Shown: piece after piece, positions 1-8,850 of the stretch | Layout of the letters: each line of letters begins with the position of its first letter | How positions within the stretch are numbered: position 1 is the stretch's first letter | NCBI RefSeq assembly: GCF_001580545.1 | Contig: NZ_LRBG01000035.1 | Span: 434,001 to 498,000, forward strand | Length of the DNA stretch: 64,000 bases | DNA from: Paraburkholderia monticola | GTDB lineage: Bacteria > Pseudomonadota > Gammaproteobacteria > Burkholderiales > Burkholderiaceae | Direction: 5' to 3' | Notes under the pieces: generated by a model | The model's database searches: none | Seen by the model: only the letters and a program-made list of their open reading frames with translations | Told to the model about the DNA's origin: nothing | Program-made: the position numbers and the translations under genes

Positions 1-1283
1 ACGTCGAAGCCGCGCTCGCGCGCGCTTCGGCTGCGCACAACGTCATTCCCGAATCCGCCGTCCCCGCGATCGAAGCCGCCTGCAAGGCCGACCAGCTCGA
101 CGCCGACGCGCTCGCGCGCGACGCCGCGCTCGGCGGCAACCTGGCGATTCCGCTCGTCAAGCAACTGACCGCGCGCGTCAAAGCCGCCGACGCCGAAGCG
201 GGCAAATACGTGCATTGGGGCGCGACGAGCCAGGACATCATCGACACGGCGACGGTCCTGCAACTGCGCGACACCTTCGACCTGCTCGACAGCGGCCTGC
301 AATCCACCTGCGAGGCGATCGCGAAACTCGCGGCCGCCCATCGCGCGACGCCGATGATCGGCCGCACGTGGCTGCAACAGGCGCTGCCGATCACGCTGGG
401 CCTCAAGTTCGCGCAATGGCTCGACGCGCTGCTGCGTCATCGCGAGCGGCTCGATGCCTTGCGCGCGCGCGTGCTGGTGCTGCAATTCGGCGGCGCGGCC
501 GGCACGCTCGCGAGTCTGCGCGAGGCGGCGCCTGAGGTCACACAGTCGCTCGCCAAAGAACTCGGCCTCGCGGTGCCGACCTTGCCGTGGCACACGCAGC
601 GCGATCGCATCGCCGAAACGGCATCGCTGTTCGGCATGCTGATCGGCACGCTCGGCAAGATCGCACGCGATGTTTCGCTGCAGATGCAGACCGAAATCGA
701 CGAACTCGCCGAGCCCGCCGCGGCTGGCAAGGGCGGTTCGTCGACGATGCCGCACAAGCGCAACCCGGTCGGCTGCGCCGCGGTGCTGACGGCCGCGACG
801 CGCGCGCCCGGACTGGTCGCAACCGTGTTCGCCGGCATGGTGCAGGAGCACGAGCGCGCGCTCGGCGGCTGGCAAGCCGAATGGGACGCGTTGCCGGATC
901 TCGCGCGTCTGGCGGGCGGCGCGCTCGCGAACATCGAGCAGATCGCGTCCGGCCTGAACGTGAACGTGGCGCGCCTCGCCGCGAACCTCGACGTCACACA
1001 CGGCCTGATCCTCGGCGAAGCGGTGATGCTCGCGCTCGGCGACAGCATCGGCCGGCTCGACGCGCATCATCTGGTCGAGCGCGCGTCGAAGGCGGCGATC
1101 CGCGACGGCAAGACGCTATACGACGTGCTCGCCGCCGACGCGGCCGTCACCGAACATCTACCGGTCGAGCGCCTGAAGCAACTGCTCGATCCCGCTCAAT
1201 ACGTCGGCCAGGCGAGCGCATATGTCGACGCCGCACTGGCGCTTCACACCACGCGCGCGCAGCGCGCCCATTCCAAGGAGTAA
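1..1283 (+). CDS. pcaB: 3-carboxy-cis,cis-muconate cycloisomerase PcaB (5' partial)
   Basis: Second step of the protocatechuate branch of the beta-ketoadipate pathway: cyclises 3-carboxymuconate to 4-carboxymuconolactone in the cytoplasm. The frame is open from base 3, so the gene enters from the left edge and about 25-30 N-terminal residues are missing; the ATG at 210 is internal. The fumarase/aspartase superfamily signature GSSTMPHKRNP is encoded near 731-770, and an HWGATSQDI motif at about 211-237 is typical of the family. The stop lies 5 bases before pcaD, so the genes are cotranscribed. The first-three-gene order pcaB-pcaD-pcaC confirms the pathway. Identification is firm; only the start is unseen. 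Confidence 0.96.
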   Translation, partial: VEAALARASAAHNVIPESAVPAIEAACKADQLDADALARDAALGGNLAIPLVKQLTARVKAADAEAGKYVHWGATSQDIIDTATVLQLRDTFDLLDSGLQSTCEAIAKLAAAHRATPMIGRTWLQQALPITLGLKFAQWLDALLRHRERLDALRARVLVLQFGGAAGTLASLREAAPEVTQSLAKELGLAVPTLPWHTQRDRIAETASLFGMLIGTLGKIARDVSLQMQTEIDELAEPAAAGKGGSSTMPHKRNPVGCAAVLTAATRAPGLVATVFAGMVQEHERALGGWQAEWDALPDLARLAGGALANIEQIASGLNVNVARLAANLDVTHGLILGEAVMLALGDSIGRLDAHHLVERASKAAIRDGKTLYDVLAADAAVTEHLPVERLKQLLDPAQYVGQASAYVDAALALHTTRAQRAHSKE

Positions 1284-1288
1284 CCGGC

Positions 1289-2080
1289 ATGCCATACGCC
1301 GCAGTCAACGGCACCGAGCTTCACTATCGCATCGACGGCGATCGTCACGGCCACGCGCCTTGGCTCGTGCTGTCGAATTCGCTCGGCAGCGATATGTCCA
1401 TGTGGACGCCGCAGGTCGCGGCGTTGTCGAAGCACTTCCGCGTACTGCGTTACGACACGCGCGGTCACGGTCATTCGGAAGCGCCGAAGGGTCCGTACAC
1501 GATCGAGCAGCTGAGCGGCGACGTGCTCGGTCTGATGGATACGCTGAAGATCGCGCGCGCGAATTTTTGCGGCATCTCGATGGGCGGCCTGACCGGCATC
1601 GCGCTCGCCGCGCGTCACAGCGACCGCTTCGAGCGCGTCGTGCTGTGCAATACGGCCGCGCGCATCGGCTCGCCGGAAGTGTGGGTGCCGCGTGCCGCGA
1701 AGGCGCGCCACGAAGGCATGCTCGCGCTCGCCGACGCGGTGCTGCCGCGCTGGTTCACCGCAGAGTTCATCGAGCGCGAACCGGTCGTGCTGGCGATGAT
1801 CCGCGACGTGTTCGTGCATACCGACAAGGAAGGCTACGCATCGAACTGCGACGCGATCGACGCGTCCGACCTGCGCCCCGAAGCGCCGGGCATCAAGCTG
1901 CCGACGCTCGTGATCAGCGGCACGCACGATCTGGCCGCGACGCCCGCGCAAGGCCGCGAACTCGCGGCGGCGATTCCGGGCGCGCGCTACGTCGAGCTCG
2001 ACGCCTCGCATATTTCCAACATCGAGAAGGTCGACGAGTTCACGAAGACCGTGCTCGACTTCCTGACGGAGGCAAAATGA
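1289..2080 (+). CDS. pcaD: 3-oxoadipate enol-lactonase PcaD
   Basis: Hydrolyses 3-oxoadipate enol-lactone to 3-oxoadipate. The 263-residue protein is a complete alpha/beta hydrolase of normal family length. The nucleophile elbow GISMGG places Ser97; Asp214 in SGTHD and His241 in DASHISN complete the triad. The ATG at 1289 was chosen because it follows the end of pcaB by 5 bases and has the AAGGAG of the pcaB 3' end upstream; the longer open frame starting at 587 lies inside pcaB. The stop overlaps the pcaC start as ATGA, implying translational coupling. Cytoplasmic. Confidence 0.97.
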   Translation: MPYAAVNGTELHYRIDGDRHGHAPWLVLSNSLGSDMSMWTPQVAALSKHFRVLRYDTRGHGHSEAPKGPYTIEQLSGDVLGLMDTLKIARANFCGISMGGLTGIALAARHSDRFERVVLCNTAARIGSPEVWVPRAAKARHEGMLALADAVLPRWFTAEFIEREPVVLAMIRDVFVHTDKEGYASNCDAIDASDLRPEAPGIKLPTLVISGTHDLAATPAQGRELAAAIPGARYVELDASHISNIEKVDEFTKTVLDFLTEAK

Positions 2081-2478
2081 ACGACGAAGACCGTTACGAA
2101 GCTGGGATGGGGGTGCGCCGCGCGGTGCTGGGCAACGCGCACGTCGACCGTTCGCTCGCGAACCGCACCGAGCTGACCGAGGAGTTCCAGAACTTCATCA
2201 CGCGCTATGCATGGGGCGAGATCTGGACGCGCGAAGGTCTGCCGCGTCATACGCGCAGCCTGCTGACGATCGCGATGATGGTTGCGCTCAATCGCAGCGA
2301 AGAACTTGCGCTGCACCTGCGTGCCGCGAAGAACAACGGCGTGACGCGCGAGCAGATCAAGGAAGTGCTGCTGCAGACCGCAATCTATTGCGGCGTGCCG
2401 GCGGCTAACTCCGCGTACCATCTGGCCGACAAGCTGTTCCGCGAGGACGATGCGGCGGCCGCGGCGGCGAAGTCGTAA
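2077..2478 (+). CDS. pcaC: 4-carboxymuconolactone decarboxylase PcaC
   Basis: Decarboxylates 4-carboxymuconolactone to 3-oxoadipate enol-lactone, the substrate of the enzyme encoded just upstream. The 133-residue protein has the usual length and the family core (WGEIWTREGL, then SLLTIAMMVALNR and the helix with ELALH). It starts inside the pcaD stop codon (ATGA overlap at 2077-2080). An Ala-rich tail ends the protein. It is the last gene of the operon: a hairpin and T run follow within 40 bases. Confidence 0.97.
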   Translation: MNDEDRYEAGMGVRRAVLGNAHVDRSLANRTELTEEFQNFITRYAWGEIWTREGLPRHTRSLLTIAMMVALNRSEELALHLRAAKNNGVTREQIKEVLLQTAIYCGVPAANSAYHLADKLFREDDAAAAAAKS

Positions 2479-2515
2479 AGACTGCACGCGCCACGTTTCG
2501 CTTCATTCAAAAAAA

Positions 2516-2549
2516 GCGCGCGACGGACATCTCCGTCGCGCGTTTTTTT
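2516..2549 (+). terminator. Rho-independent terminator of the pca operon
   Basis: An 11-bp perfect stem (CGCGCGACGGA at 2517-2527, complement at 2532-2542), a 4-base loop and seven T residues follow pcaC by 38 bases. The A run before the stem would let it work on the other strand too, but no gene converges here. Confidence 0.9.
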
Positions 2550-2829
2550 ATGCGGCGGTTGCGGATCTGCTGGTGACTGTCGGCGTGCCGCGCCGCCGCC
2601 ATCGAGCCCACGCAGTCGCTATCGAGGTGATCGATAATCCGTATGCGAGCGCTTTCTTCAAGCCGCTCAATGGCCTCCGCTTGTTGCGCAGGTTGTTTCG
2701 CTGGTAGTGTCCTGCCGTTGACGCGGGCGCGCATGGTGCCGCCCGCGCTGCAACCTCCGCCGATCGGGCCGCTGCGCGTATTGCACATGCACTGCGCGCG
2801 CGCCGTTCGGCGAGCTGCCGAGGGTCGCG
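2550..2829. other. Intergenic region before the liv-type operon
   Basis: About 280 bases between the pca terminator and the transporter operon. Open frames here on both strands show no recognisable protein. The promoter of the transporter operon should lie here, but I could not pick -35/-10 boxes with confidence. A GAGGG Shine-Dalgarno sequence precedes the ATG at 2830. Confidence 0.5.
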
Positions 2830-4782
2830 ATGCTTTCGAATCTGCTGGTACAACTGGTCAATGGACTCGCCGACGCGTCGACGCTGTTTCTGGTCGCCGC
2901 CGGTTTGTCGTTGATCTTCGGCGTGACGCGCATCGTCAACTTTGCGCACGGCTCGTTCTATATGTTCGGGATCTACGTCGCGTACAGCATCGCGAGCCGC
3001 TTCGGCCATACGACAGCCGGTTTCTGGTTGTCGGTGCTGGCCGCTGCGCTCGCGGTCGCGGTGTTGGGCGCGCTCGTTGAAATCGTCGTGCTGCGGCGGA
3101 TCTATCAGGCGCCCGAGCTGTTCCATCTGCTCGCCACGTTTGCGCTCGTGCTGATCTTTCGCGACGCGGCGCTGTGGCTATGGGGCCCCGACGACCTGTT
3201 CGGCCCGCGCGCGCCGCATCTCGCGGGCGCGGTCGATTTTCTCGGCCATCCGCTGCCCACCTACGATATCGCGCTGATCGTGATCGGCCCGGTCGTCCTG
3301 CTGCTGCTTTGGTATGCGTTGACGCGCACGCGCTGGGGTACGCTGGTGCGCGCCGCCACCCAGGATCGCGAGATGCTCGGCGCGCTCGGCATCAATCAGG
3401 CCTGGCTGTTTACCGGTGTGTTCTTCGTCGGCGCGTTTCTCGCGGGACTCGGCGGCGCGCTGCAAGGGCCGCGCATGTCCGCGAACCTGTCGCTCGATCT
3501 CGAGACGATCGGCAATGCGTTCGTGGTCGTCGTGGTCGGCGGCATGGGTTCGATTCCGGGCGCATTCGTCGCGGCGTTGCTGATCGCCGAGATCAAGGCG
3601 CTGTGCATCGGCATCGGTCACGTGACGATTTTCGGCATCGGTTTGTCGCTGAGCCGCTTTACGCTGGTGGCCGAATTCGTCGTGATGGCGTTCGTGCTGG
3701 TGGTGCGGCCGTGGGGGTTGCTCGGCCGCGCGAGCGCCGCGGTGCGCGTGATGGGCGCACCGGAAACGCCGTTGCGTCCGGCGGGCAAGCGTCTGAAGTG
3801 GCTCGCCGCCTTCGTGTTGCTGGCGCTCGTGCTCGCGCCGCTCGCGGCCAACGCGTTTCCGTATATGCCGGTGCTGCTCGTCGAGATCCTGATCGCGGTG
3901 CTGTTCGCGACCAGCCTGCATTTCATTATGGGTCCGGGCGGCCTGCATTCGTTCGGCCATGCCGCGTACTTCGGACTCGGTGCATACGGCGCGGCGCTGT
4001 TTCTCAAAGTGCTGAACCTGCCGATGGAAGCCGCGCTGCTGCTCGGGCCGCTGCTCGCGGTGGTCGGCGCGCTCGTGTTCGGCTGGTTCTGCGTGCGCCT
4101 CTCGGGCGTCTATCTCGCGATGCTGACGCTCGCGTTCGCGCAGATCGTCTGGTCGGTCGTGTTCCAGTGGGACGACGTGACCGGCGGCAGCAATGGCATC
4201 CTCGGACTGTGGCCGTCGAACTGGCTGTCGTCGCCGGTCGCGTTCTACTACCTGACGCTCGCGTGCGCGGTGCTCGGCGTGTGGCTGTTGCGCCGCATGC
4301 TGTTCTCGCCGCTTGGGCTTGCGATGCGTGCGTCGCGCGATTCCGCGCTGCGCGCCGAGGCGATCGGCATCGACGTGAAGCGGGTGCAGTGGGCGTCGTT
4401 CGTGATCGCGGCATTGTTCTGCGGACTGGCCGGATCGCTGTACGCGTTTTCGAAGGGCAATATCTCGCCCGAAGTGATCAGTGTGAGCCGTTCGGTGGAT
4501 GGCCTCGTGATGGTGCTGCTCGGCGGCTTGCAGACCTTGAGCGGGCCGATCGTCGGCGCAGCGGTATTCACGTGGCTGCAGGATACGGTCGCGCGACAGA
4601 CCGACTACTGGCAGTCGCTGCTCGGCCTCGCGATCCTGCTGCTGGTGATCGCGTTTCCGCAGGGAATCGTCGGCTTCGTTCGCGAGCGTTTCGGCGATGC
4701 GAATGACGATCAGGCCGACCAGAACAACGGCGGCGCCGCGTCGCCGTCGCAACGGACCGCCGCGGTCAAGGAGGGGCTATGA
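2830..4782 (+). CDS. Fused LivH-LivM branched-chain amino acid-type ABC permease
   Basis: Inner-membrane permease of a branched-chain/amide-type ABC importer. The 650 residues carry a LivH-like domain (about 1-300; starts with NLLVQLVNGL and has VNFAHGSFYM) followed by a LivM-like domain (about 320-620; HFIMGPGGLHSFGHAAYFG and GLAMRASRDSALRAEAIGI). Family members are usually two separate proteins of about 290 and 330-360 residues, so this is a fusion supplying both halves of the channel. It overlaps the next ATPase gene by ATGA. The neighbouring pca genes suggest, but do not prove, uptake of an aromatic or dicarboxylic compound rather than leucine. Confidence 0.92.
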   Translation: MLSNLLVQLVNGLADASTLFLVAAGLSLIFGVTRIVNFAHGSFYMFGIYVAYSIASRFGHTTAGFWLSVLAAALAVAVLGALVEIVVLRRIYQAPELFHLLATFALVLIFRDAALWLWGPDDLFGPRAPHLAGAVDFLGHPLPTYDIALIVIGPVVLLLLWYALTRTRWGTLVRAATQDREMLGALGINQAWLFTGVFFVGAFLAGLGGALQGPRMSANLSLDLETIGNAFVVVVVGGMGSIPGAFVAALLIAEIKALCIGIGHVTIFGIGLSLSRFTLVAEFVVMAFVLVVRPWGLLGRASAAVRVMGAPETPLRPAGKRLKWLAAFVLLALVLAPLAANAFPYMPVLLVEILIAVLFATSLHFIMGPGGLHSFGHAAYFGLGAYGAALFLKVLNLPMEAALLLGPLLAVVGALVFGWFCVRLSGVYLAMLTLAFAQIVWSVVFQWDDVTGGSNGILGLWPSNWLSSPVAFYYLTLACAVLGVWLLRRMLFSPLGLAMRASRDSALRAEAIGIDVKRVQWASFVIAALFCGLAGSLYAFSKGNISPEVISVSRSVDGLVMVLLGGLQTLSGPIVGAAVFTWLQDTVARQTDYWQSLLGLAILLLVIAFPQGIVGFVRERFGDANDDQADQNNGGAASPSQRTAAVKEGL

Positions 4783-5591
4783 GCCTGCTGCGCGTAAGCG
4801 GTCTGTCGAGATCGTTCGGAGGACTGAAGGCGGTCGATGACGTTTCATTCGCGCTCGAAGCCGGTCAACTGCTGGCGCTGCTGGGCCCCAACGGTGCGGG
4901 CAAATCGACGTGTTTCAACATGGTCAACGGCCAGTTGCAGCCGTCCTCGGGGTCGATCCTGCTCGACGGTCATGAGCTCGTCGGCATGCGGCCGCGTGAT
5001 ATCTGGCGACGCGGCGTCGGCCGCACGTTCCAGATCGCCGCGACGTTCAACTCGATGACGGTGCTCGAAAACGTGCAGATGGCGCTGGTGTCGCGCGAGA
5101 AAAAGACCTTCGGCCTGTGGAGGCCGGCGGGCTCGCACCATGCCGACGAAGCATTCGCGCTGCTCGAACAGGTCGGCATGAGCGCGCATGCGAAGCGCGC
5201 GTGCGGCGTGCTCGCCTATGGCGACGTGAAGCGCGTCGAACTCGCGATCGCGCTTGCGAACCGGCCCAAGCTGCTGTTGATGGACGAACCGACCGCCGGC
5301 ATGGCGCCGCAGGAGCGCCACGAATTGATGGCGTTGACCCGGCGTCTGGTCACCGAACACAGGATCGGCGTGCTGTTCACCGAACACAGCATGGACGTTG
5401 TTTTCGCGTACGCCGACCGGATGATCGTGCTCGCACGCGGCAAGCTGATCGCCGAGGGCGATGCCGACACGATCCGCAACGACGCGCGCGTGCAGGAGGT
5501 CTATCTCGGCACCGGCAAGACCTTCCGGCCGCACGCGCCGCTACAGGACGCGGCAAACAATGCGCACAACGGCCAGGGGTCCTTGCAATGA
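4779..5591 (+). CDS. ABC transporter ATP-binding protein, LivG type
   Basis: One of two cytoplasmic ATPases powering the importer. The 270-residue protein has Walker A GPNGAGKST (about 36-44), the LivG-type signature LAYGDVKRVELA (about 145-156) in place of a canonical LSGGQ, and Walker B LLLMDEP (165-171). The protein is the size expected for LivG plus a short Asn/Gln-rich tail. It overlaps the permease gene upstream and the second ATPase downstream by four bases each, so the three genes are translationally coupled. Confidence 0.94.
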   Translation: MSLLRVSGLSRSFGGLKAVDDVSFALEAGQLLALLGPNGAGKSTCFNMVNGQLQPSSGSILLDGHELVGMRPRDIWRRGVGRTFQIAATFNSMTVLENVQMALVSREKKTFGLWRPAGSHHADEAFALLEQVGMSAHAKRACGVLAYGDVKRVELAIALANRPKLLLMDEPTAGMAPQERHELMALTRRLVTEHRIGVLFTEHSMDVVFAYADRMIVLARGKLIAEGDADTIRNDARVQEVYLGTGKTFRPHAPLQDAANNAHNGQGSLQ

Positions 5592-6301
5592 GCGAACCGA
5601 TGCTGAAAGTCTCCGGCCTGAACGCGTTCTACGGTCGAGCGCACATCCTGTTCGACGTCGGCCTCGAAGTCGGCCGTGGTGAAGTGGTCGCCCTGATGGG
5701 CCGCAACGGCGCCGGCAAATCGACGACGATGAAAGCGGTGATGGGACTCCTGCCGCGCCGCCAGGGCGAAGTGACGTTTCGCGGCCAGAACATCAGTGCG
5801 CTCGCGCCGTACAGGATCGCGCGCATGGGCATCGGCTTCGTGCCCGAGGATCGCCGCGTGTTCGCGGACCTGACCGTGATGGAAAATCTCGACACCGGTC
5901 GCCAGCCGCCGCGCGAAGGCGCGCCGCAATGGACGCCCGAGAAGCTGTTTCGCCTGTTTCCGAATCTCGGCGAAATGCCGAAGCGGCCCGGCGGCCAGAT
6001 GAGCGGCGGCGAACAGCAGATGCTGACCGTCTCGCGCACGCTGATGGGCAATCCGTATCTGGTGCTGCTCGACGAACCGTCCGAAGGCGTCGCGCCGGTG
6101 ATCGTCGAGCAGATGGCCAACATGATTCTCGAACTGAAGCGCGAGGGGCTTTCCATTCTTTTGTCCGAACAGAATCTGCACTTCGCCGAGCTGGTCAGCG
6201 ACCGCGCGTATGTGCTCGAAAAAGGGCAGATCCGCTTCGGCGGCACGATCGACGAACTAGCCCGGAACGAAACAGTGAGGCGCGCTTATCTGAGCGTGTG
6301 A
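5588..6301 (+). CDS. ABC transporter ATP-binding protein, LivF type
   Basis: Second ATPase of the importer, 237 residues, as usual for LivF. Walker A GRNGAGKST (38-46), signature MSGGEQQM (138-145), Walker B VLLDEP (159-164) and the switch region LSEQN near the end are all present. The ATG at 5588 overlaps the upstream stop (ATGA); longer frames upstream lie within livG. It is followed by a cytochrome c remnant before the binding-protein gene, so the operon looks interrupted by an old rearrangement. Confidence 0.94.
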   Translation: MSEPMLKVSGLNAFYGRAHILFDVGLEVGRGEVVALMGRNGAGKSTTMKAVMGLLPRRQGEVTFRGQNISALAPYRIARMGIGFVPEDRRVFADLTVMENLDTGRQPPREGAPQWTPEKLFRLFPNLGEMPKRPGGQMSGGEQQMLTVSRTLMGNPYLVLLDEPSEGVAPVIVEQMANMILELKREGLSILLSEQNLHFAELVSDRAYVLEKGQIRFGGTIDELARNETVRRAYLSV

Positions 6302-6429
6302 TTCTCGACGGCATCGGCTCGCCTGCGCGGCCCGAACTCGGTACGATGCCGGCTTACCGCGATAGTTTCAACGACGGCCAGGTCGCCGAACTCGTGTCGT
6401 ACCTGCGCGCGCAGCCGCGCGAGCCGTGA
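6298..6429 (+). pseudogene. Remnant of a c-type cytochrome domain (C-terminal end only)
   Basis: The frame ending at the TGA at 6427-6429 encodes about 43 residues that look like the last helix of a class I cytochrome c: the Met-ligand segment GTMPAYRDSF followed by FNDGQVAELVSYLR. There is no CxxCH haem site, and the frame upstream runs into livF in another phase. This is the 3' end of a cytochrome subunit gene of the type paired with molybdenum hydroxylases or alcohol dehydrogenases. It has no start of its own and is unlikely to be translated. Confidence 0.6.
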
Positions 6430-6518
6430 GTTCCACGGGCCGTCGTCCGCGTGCCCGTACGCTGGCACGTTCGCACGTCTGACAAAAACCAGCAATCCTT
6501 CTGATAACGGAGAAACGC

Positions 6519-7727
6519 ATGACCACGCGCGCAGGATGGATCTCTCGTCTCATGGTGTCGACCGTGTGCTCGTTCGCCGCGCTCGGCGCGAGCGCCCAGC
6601 AGACCATCAAGATCGGCGAGATCAATAGCTACAAGGCGCAACCGGCCTTTCTCGGGCCTTACAAGCAAGGCTGGAATCTCGCGCTCGAACAGGTCAACGC
6701 GGCAGGCGGCGTGCTCGGCAAGCAGCTCGAAGTGGTTTCGCGCGATGACAACGGCAACCCCGGCGACACGATCCGCGTCGCCCAGGAACTGATCGCGCGC
6801 GAGCAGGTGCAGTTGCTGTTCGGCGGCTTCCTGTCGAACACCGGCCTCGCGCTCGCCGACTTCGCGAAGCAGAAGAAGATCTTCTTCCTCGCGGCCGAAC
6901 CGCTGACCGACAAGATCGTCTGGGCCGATGGCAACAAATACACGTACCGTCTGCGTCCTTCGACCTACATGCAAGTCGCGATGCTGGTCCCTGAGGCCGC
7001 CAAGCTGAAGAAGAAGCGCTGGGCGATCGTGTATCCGAACTACGAGTACGGGCAATCGGCGGTGGCGACCTTCAAGAAGCTGCTGAGCGCCGCGCAGCCC
7101 GACGTGCAGTTCGTCGTCGAACAGGCGACGCCGCTCGGCAACGTCGACGCGGGCGCCGTCACCCAGGCGATCGCCGACGCGAAGCCCGATGCGATCTTCA
7201 ACGTGCTGTTCGCCGCCGACCTCGGCAAGTTCGTGCGCGAGGGCAATACCCGTGGGCTCTTCAAGGATCGCGCGGTGGTGTCGCTGCTGACCGGCGAGCC
7301 CGACTATCTCGATCCGCTCGGCGCCGAAGCGCCGACTGGCTGGATCGTGACCGGCTACCCGTGGTATTCGATCGATACGGCCGCGAACAAGCAGTTCGTC
7401 GAGGCCTATCAGGCGAGGTATCACGACTATCCGCGAGTGGGCTCGGTGGTCGGCTATTCGGCGCTGATGTCGATCGCGGACGGGATCAGGAAAGCCGGTT
7501 CGACCGATCCGGACAAGCTCGCCGCCGCGTTCAAGGGGCTCAACGTGCAGACGCCGTTCGGTCCGATCGTCTACCGCGCGCAGGACAATCAGTCGACGAT
7601 GGGCGCATATGTTGGCGTGACCGGCTTGAAGGATGGCAAGGGCGTGATGACGTCGTACCGGTATGTGGATGGCGCGAGCGTGCAGCCGTCGGATGCCGAA
7701 GTGAAGAAGCTGCGGCCGGCGGATTGA
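6519..7727 (+). CDS. ABC transporter substrate-binding protein, LivK/AmiC type
   Basis: Periplasmic binding protein of the importer encoded just upstream. The 402 residues begin with a signal peptide (cleavage predicted after ASA, Ala26) followed by the type I binding-protein fold: QTIKIGEINSYKA, LVSRDD-like strand VVSRDDNGNPG, and FGGFLSNTGLALADFA. A GGAG sequence lies 8 bases before the ATG. Its place at the end of the operon, 217 bases after the second ATPase, suggests shared function, though the gap contains a foreign gene fragment and may hold its own promoter. The ligand cannot be read from sequence. Confidence 0.92.
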   Translation: MTTRAGWISRLMVSTVCSFAALGASAQQTIKIGEINSYKAQPAFLGPYKQGWNLALEQVNAAGGVLGKQLEVVSRDDNGNPGDTIRVAQELIAREQVQLLFGGFLSNTGLALADFAKQKKIFFLAAEPLTDKIVWADGNKYTYRLRPSTYMQVAMLVPEAAKLKKKRWAIVYPNYEYGQSAVATFKKLLSAAQPDVQFVVEQATPLGNVDAGAVTQAIADAKPDAIFNVLFAADLGKFVREGNTRGLFKDRAVVSLLTGEPDYLDPLGAEAPTGWIVTGYPWYSIDTAANKQFVEAYQARYHDYPRVGSVVGYSALMSIADGIRKAGSTDPDKLAAAFKGLNVQTPFGPIVYRAQDNQSTMGAYVGVTGLKDGKGVMTSYRYVDGASVQPSDAEVKKLRPAD

Positions 7728-7788
7728 AGACGTGATGCGCGGCGGTCCGTCGTGACTGCCGCGCGATGGTTCGTGCTGCTGGCTAAAA

Positions 7789-8040
7789 CTACTCTTCCGC
7801 GTCGTGCTCGGTGACGAAGCGCTTCAGATAAGCGAGCACGGCCGCTTCCATCGCGCGATGATCGGCGGTGTTTTTCGAGCCCGCGTTTTCTTCATCGCCG
7901 AACAAGGTGGACGGTGCGTTGTGCACGTCCACTTCCTGTCCCTCGCGAAACACGCGGATTTCGTGGACGTCTTCGGCGTATTCCGCGATCCAGTGCACGC
8001 CCTCGATATGCGCGCCAGCGCGAACGGTAGCGAGTTTCAT
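7789..8040 (-). CDS. Conserved hypothetical protein, 83 aa
   Basis: Small soluble protein without signal peptide or membrane segment. The start at 8040 (MKLATVRAGA) was chosen over the longer frame because GGGAGAC lies just upstream and the residues before it look non-coding. The protein is acidic, with short beta-type segments (IEGVHWIAEYAEDVHEIRVF) and a C-terminal helix. I do not recognise a family. It converges on the transporter operon and has no partner. Confidence 0.6.
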   Translation of the reverse strand: MKLATVRAGAHIEGVHWIAEYAEDVHEIRVFREGQEVDVHNAPSTLFGDEENAGSKNTADHRAMEAAVLAYLKRFVTEHDAEE

Positions 8041-8229
8041 GGCTGTCTCCCATGCCAGGCAAGCAATGCCGTCGGAGCAGACCGGGTGCCGCCCCTTGCC
8101 CACCACCATACGCCGTCCCGTCGATGCGCGCGAGTCCTCTCGCGCCGCGCGCCGGACCGTGGCCGGGCTGGACGCTCCGGCACGCCCGTTGCTGATCGAT
8201 AAGGCCAGATCCACAACGGGAGAACGATC

Positions 8230-8754
8230 ATGCCAGAGCAGAAGACCTTGAAGCGTGCCGCGGCCGATAAACGCGCCGGCAAATCAGCGAGCACTCAAGC
8301 GGGAGAGTTCGTCAAGGAACAGGTGGACAAAGTCCGCGCCGGCAAGCACGGCGTGCGTTCGGCGAAGCAGGCGATCGCGATCGGACTGTCGGAGGCGCGC
8401 CGCGCGGGCGTCGACCTGAAGCCCCCGAAGAAGGGCGCGACGAGCGAGGCGACCCGCAAGAAAGCGCAGAAGGACAGCGCCGCGGGCCAGCACGAAGGCG
8501 CCGCGAAGAAGAGCGCGAGCAACGAGTCGAGCGCGAAACGCTCGCGCGTGAGCACCAGCGTGCTCAAGCGCGAGGGCAAGGCCGGGGCGTCGTCGGCGGC
8601 GATGTCGAAGCAGGCGAAGTCGGCGGCGGCCAAGCGGCCTGCGGCGAGCCGCTCGGCAGCGGCGAAAAAAGCCGCGGCGACGAAGGGCGCGGCTGGACGC
8701 TCCGCCGCCGCGAAGAAGGCCGCGCACACGCGGGCGTCGCGCGCGCATCACTGA
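8230..8754 (+). CDS. DUF6496 family Ala/Lys-rich basic protein
   Basis: The 174-residue protein has a conserved N-terminal part (about 1-75) with KRAGKSASTQAGEFV, KHGVRSAKQAIAIGLSEARR and KLPPP-like KPPKKG segments, matching the DUF6496 family. A low-complexity Ala/Lys/Ser tail follows, with repeated SAAAKKAA units resembling histone H1. The net charge is strongly positive and the likely role is nucleic-acid binding, but function is not established. GGGAG precedes the ATG. A hairpin terminator follows at 8791. Confidence 0.75.
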   Translation: MPEQKTLKRAAADKRAGKSASTQAGEFVKEQVDKVRAGKHGVRSAKQAIAIGLSEARRAGVDLKPPKKGATSEATRKKAQKDSAAGQHEGAAKKSASNESSAKRSRVSTSVLKREGKAGASSAAMSKQAKSAAAKRPAASRSAAAKKAAATKGAAGRSAAAKKAAHTRASRAHH

Positions 8755-8790
8755 GGTTACGGCGCGCGGCGAAGTGGTCCACAAAGGAAA

Positions 8791-8823
8791 AGAGCGGCGC
8801 ACGCTTGGGCGTGCCGCCGCTCT
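8791..8823. terminator. Bidirectional hairpin between convergent genes
   Basis: AGAGCGGC-GCACGC pairs with GCGTGC-CGCCGCTCT (one bulged base) around a TTGG loop. It lies between the DUF6496 gene on + and the aminotransferase on -, with A/T-rich flanks on both sides, so it can end both transcripts. Confidence 0.7.
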
Positions 8824-8850
8824 TTGCTTGTTGCCGGATCGCGCGCTTTG

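Noticed and set aside
3178..4752. 524-residue minus-strand frame
   Set aside because: Antisense to the LivHM permease; composition dominated by Arg, Gln and His as in other shadows.
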